DNA of 64,000 nucleotides from Arachis hypogaea (GCF_003086295.3 NC_092040.1:63095559-63159558), one strand, 5' to 3'; numbered from the stretch's first letter, positions 10,775 through 21,923 are shown. Made by a program: numbers and translations. Notes: a model not told the origin generated them from the letters alone.

Positions 10775-11658
10775 GTGATAGCAAAGAAAGGGGATAACAT
10801 CAAACCCAAAGAAGCATAATTAAATGTGGTGATGCAATGAAAAGTTATGCCATAAACTGTGGATATCATTATTACATGACAGCTGCAATATGTAACTAAG
10901 ATAACATGTGAAGAGCAAGGCAATTCATTTGCATGTGGTACAAGAGTAGGTTAGGCATGCAAGTAAGAAGCATGAGAGGCATACACCCTTAAAGACCACA
11001 AGTGGAAAGCAAGTTACGAAAAGATGAGTGAATAGATTGGGGAATGTGGGGATGCACGCAAAAGTGATTAGTGGAAAGGCAATTTAGTCAAAATGGACTC
11101 AAAACTCAAGTATGCCTTTCGTCGAACACTTGGCGTGCATCCTTTTTGTAGTATGTGATTAGAAGAATGTGAAAGCAATGTAACATTCCACAATCCATTA
11201 TTAATGACTATAGTGCACAATGGGTGTAAGAAAATAAGCAACACATCTCATCTACCAATGCAAGATAAGTTGAGACCCAAATGCCTATGAAGAGTTAAAT
11301 TGAGAAAGAGAAAAGAAAAGGAAAACAAAAAACACTCTAAAGGAATAACTAAAAGGAGGGAGGAGGGAAGGAAAGAGGCTACCTAAAAGAAAGTGAAACC
11401 AAATGATTAAGAATCAAAAGAGATAGGTGTAATGAGAGGGTACCTTAGTATAGTACCTTGAAAGATGGAAGAGGGTATGGAGGAAGAAGTTGTAGAGTGG
11501 GGTGATGTGGGGCCACCGGAGGTGGGTGGTGGGAGGTGGTTGACTGGAAGAAAAGATGGTAGTAAGTGGATGGGTAGTAGAGAGAATGAGAAGAAGAGAG
11601 TAAGAAGAAGAAAAATGAAGGGGGCAAGTAGGCTCCCTTCTTAAGTTGGCGTCGATCA
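10775..11658 (-). other. E2 noncoding spacer, AT-rich part
   Basis: Upstream of the accessory ORF in sense orientation. Purine-rich stretches around 11290-11640 on the plus strand give a C/T-rich sense strand, as upstream of the other accessory ORFs. No gene seen. Confidence 0.6.
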
Positions 11659-12362
11659 CCCGAGCGTGCACGCACGGTGCGCGCTCGCGCGAAGGGGCGA
11701 GGTGGAGTGAAAGCGCGCGCGCGTACGCTGCGCGCACGCGTCCATGCACTTGGGCTGGTAGCTCAATGGTGGCATAGAGGAGGCACAACTCTCTGGACGA
11801 GGTACCAGAAGTTGGCGACAGGGTTGACGGCGCGCACGCGCACTGTGCGCGCACGCGTCAACGGGGTATGCCCCAGGCATGATATCGGCCTGAGGTGGGT
11901 CTAACTCTCTGTGGAGTGGCTTAGAGGAAAGTGCAGAACCAGGGATGCGGTCGAGGCGAAGGCGCGCACGCGCACCTTGTGTTGGTGGTGTATGGACGCA
12001 TGCGCGCCAGGTGCGCGCACGCGGCAGAGGTGCTGGGCTGGTGGCTTAGTGCGGGCCCGAGAATGGCTTAACTCTCTGGAATATGTACCAGGGGTGTAAC
12101 AAAGTGATCGATGCGGGCGTGCACAGTACGCTAGCGCGTCGATCTGCAGATTTCGCCCAAGCGCGCGTGCGCGTCATGTGCGCGTACGCGCAAGTTGCCT
12201 ATGCTTCAGGCATGGTGCTGGTTTGGTGTGGGCGTAACTCTCGGGTAAATATATGGAGGGGTGTTTTTCACAACCCACGCGTCCGCGCACGGTGCGCGTT
12301 CGCGTGGGTTGTCGCCAAATGCCTCAAGGGCGCGCACGCGCCAGGTGCGCGCACGCGCAGAG
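11659..12362. repeat. Array of CG-rich palindromic units in E2
   Basis: About eight units of the type GCGCGCACGCGC-NNN-GTGCGCGCACGCG, for example near 11829, 12158, 12275 and 12329, separated by ordinary sequence. Most fold on themselves; the one at 12275 pairs CAACCCACGCG with CGCGTGGGTTG. Related units occur in the E2 LTRs. Open frames through this region are by-products of the repeat. Confidence 0.8.
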
Positions 12363-12651
12363 GGGTGCTTTTTCAAAATTTTGCATGATTTTGCACCACT
12401 TATGACATTCCAACCCCCCAAAGCCACTTCAGTACTATAGTAAGGCGTTTTAACTTGATAAACTACCAATGAACTCAACAAATGAAGTAGAATTGGGATT
12501 GAAATCTAACTATCAAACATGAAGTCAAGTGTTAAGCTAGTGTCAATCAAAGAATGATGCAATGGCTATATACAAAGGAAGATCGTACCATGGTGGGGTG
12601 TCTCCCACCTAGCACTTTTGTTTACCGTCCTTAAGTTGGACTTTCAATAGC
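12363..12651 (-). other. E2 spacer after integrase
   Basis: No coding sequence or repeat recognised. Confidence 0.6.
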
Positions 12652-13762
12652 TCAAAGTTCTTGTTCAAGAGGTGCATCCCTCAAGAGGAATACTTCAAAT
12701 TCCTTGGAGTTCTTTCTTTGCTCACCATGGTACAATTTGAGACGGTGCCCATTTACCTTGAAAATTTCCGGACTTGATGGATGGCGCAAGTGGTAGACCC
12801 CAAAAGGTTCTACCTTCTCCACTTGGTAGGGTCCATCCCACCTTGATCTAAGCTTTCCGGGTAGTAATCTCAATCTTGAGTTGTAAAGGAGAACTAGGTC
12901 ACTGGGTCGGAATTCTCTTCTCCTAATGTTCTTGTCATGGATGGTCCTTTATTGCCCAATAAGCTTTGTGTTCGATTTCTACCGGTAAGTGGCATGCTTT
13001 ACCATATACAAGCCGAAAGGGGCTCATGCCAATAGGTGTCTTGTAAGCCGTTCGATAGGCCCACAGTGCATCGGAGAGTTTGGTGCTCCAATCCTTCCTA
13101 TTCGGCTTCACAATCCTTTCTAACACATGCTTGATTTCCCGGTTAGAAACTTCGGCTTGGCCGTTTGTCTAAGGGTGGTAAGCCGTGGCGACTTTGTGTA
13201 TGATGTCATATCTTCTCATGAGGCCTTCCATTTTTTTGTTGCAAAAGTGGGATCCTTGGTCACTTATGATTGCTCTTGGGGAGCCAAAGCGACAAATGAT
13301 ATTGTTCCTCACAAAAGAATAAACAACATGAGCGTCATCCGTTCGGGTGGGGATTTCCTCCACCCATTTTGACACATAATCGACGGCTAACAAGATGTAG
13401 AGAAAGCCATTGGAATTTGGAAACAGTCCCATGAAGTCGATTCCCCATACGTCAAAGATTTCACAAAAAAGCATATTTTGTTGGGGAATGTCGTCCTTCT
13501 TGGAAATATTTCCAAATCGAATGCATTGGGGACAAGAGTTGCAATAGAGGGAAGCATCTTTGGGAAGAGTTGGCCACCAAAATCCGCAATCAAGGACTTT
13601 TCTTGCCGTTCTTTGGGGGCCATAGTGGCCACCTCCTTCGAAAGCATGGCAAGTGTCCAAGATTGCTTGGAATTCGGTTTGAGGTATGCACCTTTGCACT
13701 ATTTAGTCCGCTCCACACCTCCACAAATAAGGATCATCCCAAACATAGTATTTGGATTCGCT
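12652..13762 (-). pseudogene. pol: E2 integrase region of pol
   Basis: The N-terminal HHCC zinc-finger residues lie around HAFEGGGHYG and CNSCPQC. The catalytic core shows WGIDFMG and ISDQGSHF (the two Asp), then TNGQAEVSN (Glu). The C-terminal region includes [13 protein letters not shown] and VNGHRLKLY. Lesions: TAA at 13703-13705, TAG at 13169-13171 just before TNGQ, and a frame jump near 12945, where the usual linker between core and C-terminal domain is missing. Integrase inserts the DNA copy into the host chromosome; this copy cannot make it. Ends EQEL at 12652. Confidence 0.85.
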
Positions 13763-14878
13763 TTACAGCTTATCCTTTTGATGTTTGCTAAGATTGGGAG
13801 GGAGGATGCGTGAAACCAAGTAGTTTGCTATTAGGGCATACCAAGGAACTACTTCCGAGATTGTGTGCAAACCATCTAGAGGAAAAGAGTCATTGATAGG
13901 AGTGGTGTCGCCTTTTGTGTGTTCGAGGCGACTTAAATGGTCCGCCACTAGGTTTTGGGAACCACTCCTATCTTTGATCTCCAAGTCAAATTCTTGTAAC
14001 AAAAGCACCCAACGAATTAATCTCGGTTTTGATTCCTTTTTGGTCAACAAATACTTTAGTGCTGCGTGATCCGAGTACACTACAACCTTGGAACCAAGAA
14101 GATAGGCTCGGAACTTGTCCAAAGCAAAAACAATGGCTAGGAGTTCCTTTTCGGTTGTAGTGTAGTTGGATTGGGTACCGTCTAATGTTTTGGAAGCATA
14201 AGCTATGACATAGGGATTCTTACCTTCGCGTTGTGCTAATGCGGCTCCTATCGCATAATTTGAGGTATCGCACATGATTTCAAATGGTTGAGTCCAATTT
14301 GGTCCTCGCACAATAGGGGCTTGTGTCAATGCTACTTTAAGTTTGTCATATGCTTCCATACATTCTTTGCTTAGCTCAAATTCAGTGTCCTTTTGTAGTA
14401 ATCGAGAAAGAGGTAGGGCCACCTTGCTAAAGTCTTTGATGAATCTCCGGTAGAATCCTGCATGTCCAAGAAAAGAGCGGACTTCCCTCTTGGAAGAGGG
14501 GTAAGGTAAACTAGATATGACATTTATTTTTGCCGGATCTACAGAGATGCCTTCTTTGGAGACTATGTGTCCCAAAACAATGCCTTGTTTGACCATGAAA
14601 TGACATTTTTCAAAATTTAAGACAAGGTTTGTTTTGGTGCATCTCTCTAAGACTTTTTCAAGGTTGCCTAAGCAATGCTCAAATGAATCACCGTACACAC
14701 TAAAGTCGTCCATGAAAACTTCCATACATTGTTCTAGAAAATCCGAAAATATGCTCATCATGCATCTTTGGAACGTTGCCGGTGCATTGCATAGGCCAAA
14801 TGGCATACGCTTGTAAGCGTACGTTCCAAAGGGGCAAGTAAATTTGGTTTTTTCTTGGTCCTCTAGAGCAATGTGAAT
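13763..14878 (-). pseudogene. pol: E2 reverse transcriptase (C-terminal half) and RNase H
   Basis: It contains [13 protein letters not shown], the RT catalytic [21 protein letters not shown], and RNase H motifs around [23 protein letters not shown] and [10 protein letters not shown]. It continues the frame of the segment to its right across a TAA at 14879-14881 and ends at TAA 13763-13765. RT copies the RNA into DNA and RNase H removes the RNA strand. Confidence 0.88.
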
Positions 14879-16102
14879 TTAGAAGTAACCAGAGTAACCA
14901 TCAAGAAAACAATAATATGATTTACCAGCTACTCGATCAAGCATTTGATCAATAAACGGTAGTGGGAAGTGATCTTTTCTTGTGGCCGCATTCAACCTTC
15001 GGTAGTCTATGCATACTCTCCAAGAATTTTGCACTCTTGTCGCTATAAGTTCACCACTTTCATTTTTTATTGTAGTCACCCCGGACTTCTTTGGCACTAC
15101 TTGGACCGGGCTTACCCACTCGCTATCCGAGATGGGATAGATGATGTCCGCTTCAAGTAGCTTAGTGACTTCTTTCTTCACAACCTCAAGAATAGTTGGA
15201 TTAAGTCTCCTTTGAGGTTGTCGGACCGGTTTTGCTCCTTCTTCAAGAAATATGCGATGCTCGCATACTTGGGGGCTTATTCCCACTAGATCCGCCAAAG
15301 TCCACCCGATTGCCCTTTTGTTTTTCTTCAATACATTTAGTAATTTGTCTTCTTGTTGAGGGGTTAACTCTTTTGCAATTATCACAGGGAGTTCTTGGTC
15401 TTCATCAAGATATGAGTATCTTAAATGGGGTGGTAGTGGCTTCAATTCCATCTTCTTTTCGTTCTTTGAAGTTTGAATTTTCGGATGGTTTGTATGGTGT
15501 GTGGCGTTCAATTTGCTTGGATCTTCGTTTGCTTCTTCAATCATGTACTTCTCATCTAACTTTGCAAGGTGCACTTCGGCAACCATGTTATCAATTGGGT
15601 CACACCGGAATAGAGAGTGATTCTCCGGCGGTTGTTTCATTGCTTCCTCTAGGTTGAAACTTACGACTCTCCCGTCTATTTCAAATGAATAGGTTCCCGA
15701 GTAGGCATCTAGCTTAAATCTAGAAGTTCTCAAGAATGGTCTTCCAAGTAGGATAGACGATGCTCTCTCGGTTTCGCTTGATGGCATTTCAAGGACATAG
15801 AAGTCAATTGGAAACACCAACCCTTTAATATTCACCAATACGTCTTCCGCAACACCCGTTACGGTTATTATGCTTTTATCCGCTAGGACAAATCTTGTCG
15901 TCGACCTTTTTAGTGGTGGCAACTTCAATACCCAGTAGACGGAGAGCGGCATGATGCTAACACATGCTCCGAGGTCACACATGTAATCTATAAATTGAAC
16001 TCCGTTAACGGTGCAAGTGACCATACAAGGGCCCAGATCATCACACTTCTCGGGCAATGCTCCCATTAAAGCGGAAATAGAACTCTCCAATGGGATGGTT
16101 TC
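14879..16102 (-). pseudogene. pol: E2 protease and N-terminal reverse transcriptase
   Basis: A retropepsin with the active-site-like CDLGACVSIMPLS about 37 residues into the frame and the flap/strand motif ILLGRPFLRTS. It is followed by the RT N-terminus with WVSPVQVVPKKSG, RVCIDYRRLNAAT and FPLPFIDQMLD. The frame runs on from gag and ends at TAA 14879-14881 inside the conserved GYSGYF block of RT, where related elements have a sense codon. Confidence 0.87.
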
Positions 16103-16657
16103 CTATTCAAGAATTCTATCCTTGTTTATGCATAGATCTTTGAGGAATTTTGCATATCTAGGAACTTGATGGATAGCATCAAAGAGGGGGATGGTTACCT
16201 CAACTTTCTTGAACATTTCTACCATTTTTGGGTCGAGTTCTATGCGCTTTCTAGCTTTCTTTGCAAGTGTTGGAAATGGAAGTGGTTGAGCAATTTCTTC
16301 TTCTTCCAAGGTTCTCTTGGCCTTGGTTGTCTCCCTTGTTGGTTGGGCTTCGTCTTCAACTATGACTTGTGGTGTCTCCTCTTCCTCTACCTCTTCCATG
16401 TCCATTCTCTCCTCTTGGGTGGTTGTGATAGGATTTGAGTCCTTTGCTTCCTTCTCTTTTAGTTGTGTTCCGGATCTAAGGGTGATGGCATTAATGCCCC
16501 CCTTTGGATTTGGTTGGGGTTGAGAGGGAATAACACTTTGGATTGGGGGTTGAGGAGTAGGGTTTGATGGTGTATCCATGCGTGCAAGAAGAGCTTGTAG
16601 TGTAGAGGTGAGGCCGGTAAGACCGGAAGCAAGTGTGTTTTGTAGTTCCTTTTGGCC
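16103..16657 (-). pseudogene. gag: E2 gag-protease linker
   Basis: A proline- and glutamate-rich stretch ending in the gag-pro junction motif FLKDLCINKD. It is bounded by TAG at 16103-16105 and TAA at 16658-16660, and the frame is continuous through both, so gag-pol was one polyprotein. The methionine at 16579 is unlikely to be a real start. Confidence 0.7.
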
Positions 16658-18190
16658 TTAGATAATGGTCCGGAGTGTTTCGTCTTGGTTGGAGGGGGTG
16701 GTTGTATATGTTAGTTGAGGAGCTTGTGATTGGTTGGGTGGTGGTCTTTGATGTGGTGGTTGGTATGTTTGGTAGTTTCTTTGTGGGTTTTGTTGGTTGT
16801 ATGGTTGATTTTGTTGGTTGTATGGTGGCCCGTTTTGTGAGAAATTTTGCGAGTTGTTGTTCCATCTTTGACCTCCTCCGTTGTTGTTGTTGTCCCTATT
16901 TCCTTGTTGGTGATTGTCTCTCCAATTTTGATTATGGTACCCACCCCCTTGATTGTAGCTTCCTCCTTGATAAGGATGCCCTTGGTTAGAATTACCGCCT
17001 TGGTAGTATCCTTGATTTGGGCGGTCATAGAAATTATGGGTAGCCACCAAAGTGTTGTCTTCTTGAAGGCTTGGGTACTCATCCGTGTAGTGAGAATAGC
17101 AAGAACAAATGCCACATACTTTTTGAGGGACCAATTGTTGGTTGTGTTGTTGAGGGGGTAGGGGTTGTTGTTGGTATGATTGAGGTTGTTGTGGTTGTTG
17201 TTGGTTCAATTGGAGTTGCCTCAAGATGGATGTCATTTCACTCAAGGATTGAGTTAAAGTGGTGGTTTCACTACTAGTTGATACCTCATTCACGGTTCTT
17301 GGACGGTTGACTCTTCGTCTCATATATTGGTTGGATTCGGCTAACTCAATGATGAGTTGCCATGCCTCCTCCGCTGTTTTATATTTGGACAAAGAACCAT
17401 TGCTAGAGGTGTCCAAGAGAGTTCTATCTTGCTCTCGCATCCCTTGACATATGTATCCAAGCAATACTTGAGTATCAAGCATGTGGTTAGGGCATGCGTC
17501 TAGTAGCTTGCGAAACCGTTCCCAATACTCGTAAAGTGGTTTCGTCTCACCTTGCACAATACAAGACATTTCCCTCCTTAGCCTATCCATCTTCTCCGGG
17601 GGCAAGAATTTGTCCAAGAATCCTCTTCTAAGTAGGTCCCAATCGGAGGTGACTTCACTAGAAAGAGTGTAGAACCATTCTTTAGCATTGTCTTCAAGAG
17701 AAAAAGGGAAAGCAAACAACCATATAGCGACCTCATCGGATCCTTCCCGTCTAGTAGTTGAGCATATGCGATGGAAGTCCTTGAGATGTCGAATAGGGTC
17801 TTGTGCGGGAAGCCCATGAAACTTAGGTAGGAGGTTGATCAAAGCGGTCTTCAATTCAAAGTTAGCATTCAAGTTGGGGTGAGTTACATGAAGGGGTTGA
17901 AGGACATAATCCGATGCACCCGCTTCCTTGATGGTAACTCTCCTCGGAGCATCCATGGTATTATTACCTAAAACAAAAGAAGAATTGTTAGAGAGATTGA
18001 TGGAAGTATGACTAATGCCTTCTTTGAGTGACGGTTCAATGTTCACTTTTAGTAAGGTGGTTGAGGTGGTGAGAACCTCTTCACCTTTCCCAAACTTTAG
18101 CCGCCTCCGAGCTTGTCTAATATGAAACAAAGTTCGTTCTATTTCCGGATCAAAAGGGACTAAGCTCGGATTCAGTTGTGAACGCATCAT
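16658..18190 (-). CDS. gag: E2 gag (capsid and nucleocapsid), truncated by a stop
   Basis: 510 codons. The capsid-like domain (about residues 110-290) has FPFSLEDNAKEWF, FLDKFLPPEKM and YEYWERFRKLL, typical of retrotransposon gag (Pfam PF03732). A Q-rich region is followed by the zinc-knuckle remnant CGICSCYSHYTDEYP, in which the last metal ligand is Tyr rather than Cys, and then a G/N/Q/Y-rich tail. Start ATG at 18190, about 130 nt after the PBS. Gag packages the element RNA in cytoplasmic particles. Confidence 0.85.
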   Translation of the reverse strand: MMRSQLNPSLVPFDPEIERTLFHIRQARRRLKFGKGEEVLTTSTTLLKVNIEPSLKEGISHTSINLSNNSSFVLGNNTMDAPRRVTIKEAGASDYVLQPLHVTHPNLNANFELKTALINLLPKFHGLPAQDPIRHLKDFHRICSTTRREGSDEVAIWLFAFPFSLEDNAKEWFYTLSSEVTSDWDLLRRGFLDKFLPPEKMDRLRREMSCIVQGETKPLYEYWERFRKLLDACPNHMLDTQVLLGYICQGMREQDRTLLDTSSNGSLSKYKTAEEAWQLIIELAESNQYMRRRVNRPRTVNEVSTSSETTTLTQSLSEMTSILRQLQLNQQQPQQPQSYQQQPLPPQQHNQQLVPQKVCGICSCYSHYTDEYPSLQEDNTLVATHNFYDRPNQGYYQGGNSNQGHPYQGGSYNQGGGYHNQNWRDNHQQGNRDNNNNGGGQRWNNNSQNFSQNGPPYNQQNQPYNQQNPQRNYQTYQPPHQRPPPNQSQAPQLTYTTTPSNQDETLRTII

Positions 18191-18319
18191 GCAATGAAGG
18201 GGAAATGAAATTCATGGTAACGATGAGGGGTTAGTCACTTGAACAATTTACAATGAAATGTAACTATGTACATATACACACACTCAATCCAAACAATAAC
18301 ATGGCACACTAAGCAAATT

Positions 18320-18336
18320 CCCCGGCAACGGCGCCA
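18320..18336 (-). other. E2 primer binding site, tRNA-Asp
   Basis: On the plus strand CCCCGGCAACGGCGCCA, the complement of a tRNA-Asp PBS, three bases from the right LTR. The sense-strand 3' side has AAT in place of ATC. Confidence 0.85.
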
Positions 18337-18339
18337 TTT

Positions 18340-19880
18340 TGATAAACGAAATTTAGCATGCCGATTTAGAATTCAAAGATGAATATGATCGTGAGTATAG
18401 TCTAATTGACATTTAGATTTCGTACCAAACAATCCTACAATCTATATCCGAGAGTACTAGTCTCCCGAGTCGTCCTCCCTTGGAATTGCCAAAATGTGCA
18501 TCTTATTCATTAGAAAGCTTTGTTAGGATTCTTTGAAAGTTTTAGCAAAGTAGTAGGAAACAAGCAATCAATCATTAAAAGACTTGGCTTAAGGTTGGCA
18601 TTTGAATTCATATCCTTATAGTTCTTTTAATGAAGATAACAATTAGGCGTTGCCTCATTTAGTTATCCTCTAGGTATAGAGGAAAGTTAAATGAAAATAA
18701 TCAACTTGAGTCACAAGTCCTAGCTTCACCTCATGGGAATCTAGCTTTAGTGCACTCCAAGTCAATTAGCAATCCCTAATTCCAAATCAACAATTGACAC
18801 AACTATTCAACTTCTTCTAATGGCCCAACCCTATGCCAAGTGAGAACTACTCCATAACTAGTGTTGACATTTTATCAAACATTTGATGAGCAAGAAAGAA
18901 AGTCATAGTAAAATGAGAAGAGAAGTAGAATTAAAGGTATTGCAACACAAGGAACTAACAACAAGTATCCAAGAGCAACAATGAGGATCAAAATCTCAAA
19001 GTATTGATGAAATCCAAAATCACAAAGTTGAATTCTAGATCCAAGAGAATTTAGCAATTACAACTACTACTTGAAACTGGAGAAGAAAATCTATGACATG
19101 AACAAAGTAAAGTGAGAATTGCAATGGATCTCACCAAAGAGTGAGTGAAAAATTCAGAAATTGGATGAAGAAGAACCCTAGTGAGAGCTTGAGATCTCTC
19201 TCTCCTCCTCCAAGAGTGTAACTAACTATCCCTCAAAATATCTCCAATCTAGAAAATGAACTAAGTGTCTTTAACCCTTGCTCCTCTGATCTTCTTAAGC
19301 TTTTCCCGCCAAGACATTCCCCAAAAATGGGATCCCCAACCAACTCCACACCTAAGTCACGTGGCTTCTAAAAAAAATCACATTCGAACATCGGCGCGCA
19401 CGCGCAAGGTACGCGCACGCGCCACAGATGCATTTTGAAATGTACGCGGAGGCGTGACGTACGCGCGCCCAAGAAGATCATGGCTTAGCCGCTACGCAAG
19501 CCGACTCGTGGCTCGACTGTTGGCTTCGGCTTCTAGTTGTTCTATCCACGCGGACGCGTCAAGTGCGCGCACGCGCCCATGCTGAGATTTCCAAGGCTTA
19601 ATTCTCTTGCTCCCTTCCTTTGCTCCCATCCTCCTTCTCTCTTCCGGTCCATCCCCGCCCTATATTCTGGAACCACTTAACACACGGGTCACGGCATCGA
19701 ATGGCATCAAGAGAAGATTAGAAATGTATCTATTTTAGTGCAAAATAAGTATGTTTTCATCCATGGGGCAAAACTAGGAAAGGAATGCAAATTCTTATAT
19801 TTTCATACAGAAAGTGTGTGGAATCATTGATAAAACCCCTGAAATCAGCACAAGATAAACCCTTAAAATGGGGTTTGTCA
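18340..19880 (-). repeat. E2 5' LTR (right copy)
   Basis: 1541 bp, with the same ends as the left copy. It lacks small blocks near 18846 and 19461 that are present in the left LTR. CG-rich palindromes lie at about 19390-19577. Confidence 0.9.
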
Positions 19881-20079
19881 ACGTTCTTCAAACAAAGCGA
19901 CCGACCTCTTCAAGTCAGGATGACCCGACCTCTTCTCAAAGAGCTCGGCCAAACTACCAGGAAAGCCTAGTAAAGGGCCCAAACAGAGGAACACGACCCG
20001 AATCCAAGGGCAGCCCAAGCCTATAGATATGAAGGCGGTTCCCTTAAAGATAAGATGGCCTCACTCGAAGATAAAGATA

Positions 20080-20105
20080 AGATAAGATAATAACTTATCT
20101 TATCT
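20080..20105 (+). promoter_or_regulatory. 11-bp GATA inverted repeat upstream of T's TATA box
   Basis: AGATAAGATAA, a 4-base loop, then TTATCTTATCT, a perfect 11-bp inverted repeat about 23 bp before TATAAATA. Further GATAAGA units lie just upstream (20048 and 20068). Confidence 0.6.
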
Positions 20106-20127
20106 AAGGAAGGTCTCTCTACACCAT

Positions 20128-20135
20128 TATAAATA
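20128..20135 (+). promoter_or_regulatory. TATA box of T LTR
   Basis: TATAAATA preceded by CTCTCTACACCAT, placed as expected for the LTR promoter. This supports a plus-strand orientation for T. Confidence 0.6.
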
Positions 20136-20355
20136 CGTTGGAGCACCCAGGTATAACTCATACTCTGACTCTACTAAATACCTGCTTAATACCCTTGCTA
20201 ACATAAGCATTGGAGTCTCTTGCAGGTACCCCCCACCCTCCGGGGACAAAGGATCAGCACCACCACCAAATCTAACAAGTCGAACACGACAGCTCTGACC
20301 AGCTCAGAAGATCTCGTCCGAGATCGACCTACAGTTTTAGGTAACCCTTGGAACT

Positions 20356-20696
20356 GTTATAGAGTTTGAAGATTTAAAAGATAAATAAGCATAAAATAAA
20401 GATAGAGATACTTATGTAATTCATTGGTGGGAATTTCAGATAAGTGTATGGAGATGCGTTGTTCCTTCCAAATATCTGCTTTCCTATTGCCTGCATCCAA
20501 TCCTTCATACTCCTTTCTATGGCAAGCTGTATGTTAGGTGTCACCGTTGTCAATGGCTACTTCCTATCCTCTCTGTGAAAATGGTCCTCTACGGTTTCTG
20601 TACGGCTAATCAACTGTCGAATTTCTCGTCTCGGATGAAAAATACCATGCACAGATATCGTATGGCTAATCAGCTGTTGGTTCTTGATCGTGTAGG
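20356..20696 (-). repeat. D 3' LTR, piece 1
   Basis: On the minus strand it matches the FIDEL-like LTR region TCCCACCAATGAATTACATAAG back through the GGCAAGCTGTATG and CTCTCTGTGAAAATGG blocks (plus-strand spellings). It has many point differences, so it is old. The last five bases, GTAGG (20692-20696), are the TSD of E3. Confidence 0.8.
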
Positions 20697-21914
20697 TGAT
20701 ACGTAAAAATTATAATTCACGTATTTACCGGCAAGTGTACCGGATCGTATCAAGTAGTAAGACTAACTAAGAGTGAGGTCGATCCCACAAGGATTGGTAG
20801 ATTAAGCAACTTTAGTTAAATGGTAAGTCTAGTCAAGCGAACATGATTTTTGATTTTATGAGCAATGTGACTTTTGAGCATAATTACAGGAATTTAAATG
20901 GCAATTAAGAACAAGAATATAGAAATAAAATGGAAGTAAATAACTGAAACTTAAATTGCAAGAAACTTAAATAACATCAAAGATAAATGGCAAGGAATTA
21001 AAGGGTGCAGAAATTTAAAGAACACAAAAATAAATGGCAAGAAGTAGATGAACAGAATGTAAATAACAAGAGTAGTAAATAGACAGAATGTAGAAAGGGA
21101 TTGGGAAATGGGTAATCAAATAACTAGAGCAAGAGAACTGAGAATTAATGATAGAGAGGATCATTAGGGATTAGAGATGTTGGTTTTCATGAATTGATGT
21201 TAGTCAAATCCTTCTCAATCATGGGTATAGATCTATGGCAAGTGGGTGATTGAATCCCAATCTCTTGGTGATTCAATCTCTCTCAACATAGCCAATTGCC
21301 ACTCTCGTGATCTAATTGTTCATGAGAAGAGATGAAGCTCAATTTTAATCCAGCCACACAATGTCCAAAATCTCAACCAAGGAGAGTTACATCTCACATA
21401 CTAACCAAGGTATATTGATTGAGGAAATCATGAAAGGTTGAACTCTAAACTGAATTATGTGGCTCATTCATTAAATTCACCACATAATTCATATAGATTA
21501 ACCCCTCTCTCGATGGTGGTTGAATCTTTGAAGAACAAGAGTTCCCTCTTTAGATCAACCACTAAAATTGAGAAAGAGAAGATGGATTCACCAATTCATT
21601 CCAACCAACAGAGCTCTTCCCCCTAATGAATGGGGTTTAGTGAATCATAGCTCCAATTTCAACAACAATTGCCATCAATCCAAGTTAAACTAAATTACAA
21701 AGAAAGATGAAGAAGAATAAGTAAATGCTTGAAGATTAAGAAAATGAAGAAGAGAAGTTCCAAGATGAACCAAAATTAGCTCTCTAGGTCTTCTCTCGGA
21801 AGTACCAAAAGAGTTTCCAAATACAAGTGCTAAAAAGTGTAAAAATGACTAAGTGTAAAAAGTAAAGTAAAAGTGTAAAAATCCAAAAGTCCCCTACAAG
21901 TACATCAATCTCTT

Positions 21915-21923
21915 CTATTTATA
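21915..21923 (-). promoter_or_regulatory. TATA box of E3 LTR
   Basis: CTATTTATA on the plus strand, giving TATAAATAG in sense orientation. Confidence 0.5.

Larger units (their letters stand above)
6498..19880 (-). mobile_element. E2: full-length Athila-like Ty3/gypsy element (TSD ATGTT/ACGTT)
   Basis: 13,383 bp between LTRs at 6498-8045 and 18340-19880, read on the minus strand. The order in sense direction is LTR, tRNA-Asp PBS, gag, protease, RT, RNase H, integrase, a long noncoding region with CG-rich palindromes, accessory ORF, polypurine tract and LTR. The flanks are ATGTT (6493-6497) and ACGTT (19881-19885), a 5-bp TSD with one C/T change at a CpG. The LTR pair shows about 13 substitutions and three small indels by eye, so the insertion is young, yet gag-pol has many nonsense codons. 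Confidence 0.92.
827..20355 (+). mobile_element. Tat-like element T: 3' region, antisense gene and interrupted 3' LTR
   Basis: After removing E1 (1076-3333) and E2 (6498-19880), the remaining DNA reads as the 3' half of one LTR element. It holds an antisense gene (3547-5483), a purine-rich AGCAGGGGCA stretch at 6448-6456 and a short LTR of about 510 bp (6458-6497 plus 19886-20355) with a TATA box on the plus strand. Antisense accessory ORFs next to the 3' LTR are known in the Tat lineage (Grande and relatives). The right end falls where D's truncated LTR begins, so T probably inserted into D. No gag-pol of T is in the window, so the lineage is inferred from the antisense ORF and layout. Confidence 0.6.
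19886..20355 (+). repeat. T 3' LTR, remainder
   Basis: It continues 6458-6497 after the E2 insertion and ends near CCCTTGGAAC, a match to the expected inverted end of TGTTC. The exact last base is uncertain. It contains a GATA-rich inverted repeat and a TATA box. Confidence 0.6.

Noticed and set aside
11414..12481. Several ORFs of 60-146 codons on both strands in E2
   Set aside because: They run through CG-rich palindromes and C/T-rich spacer; overlapping frames on both strands point to composition, not coding.
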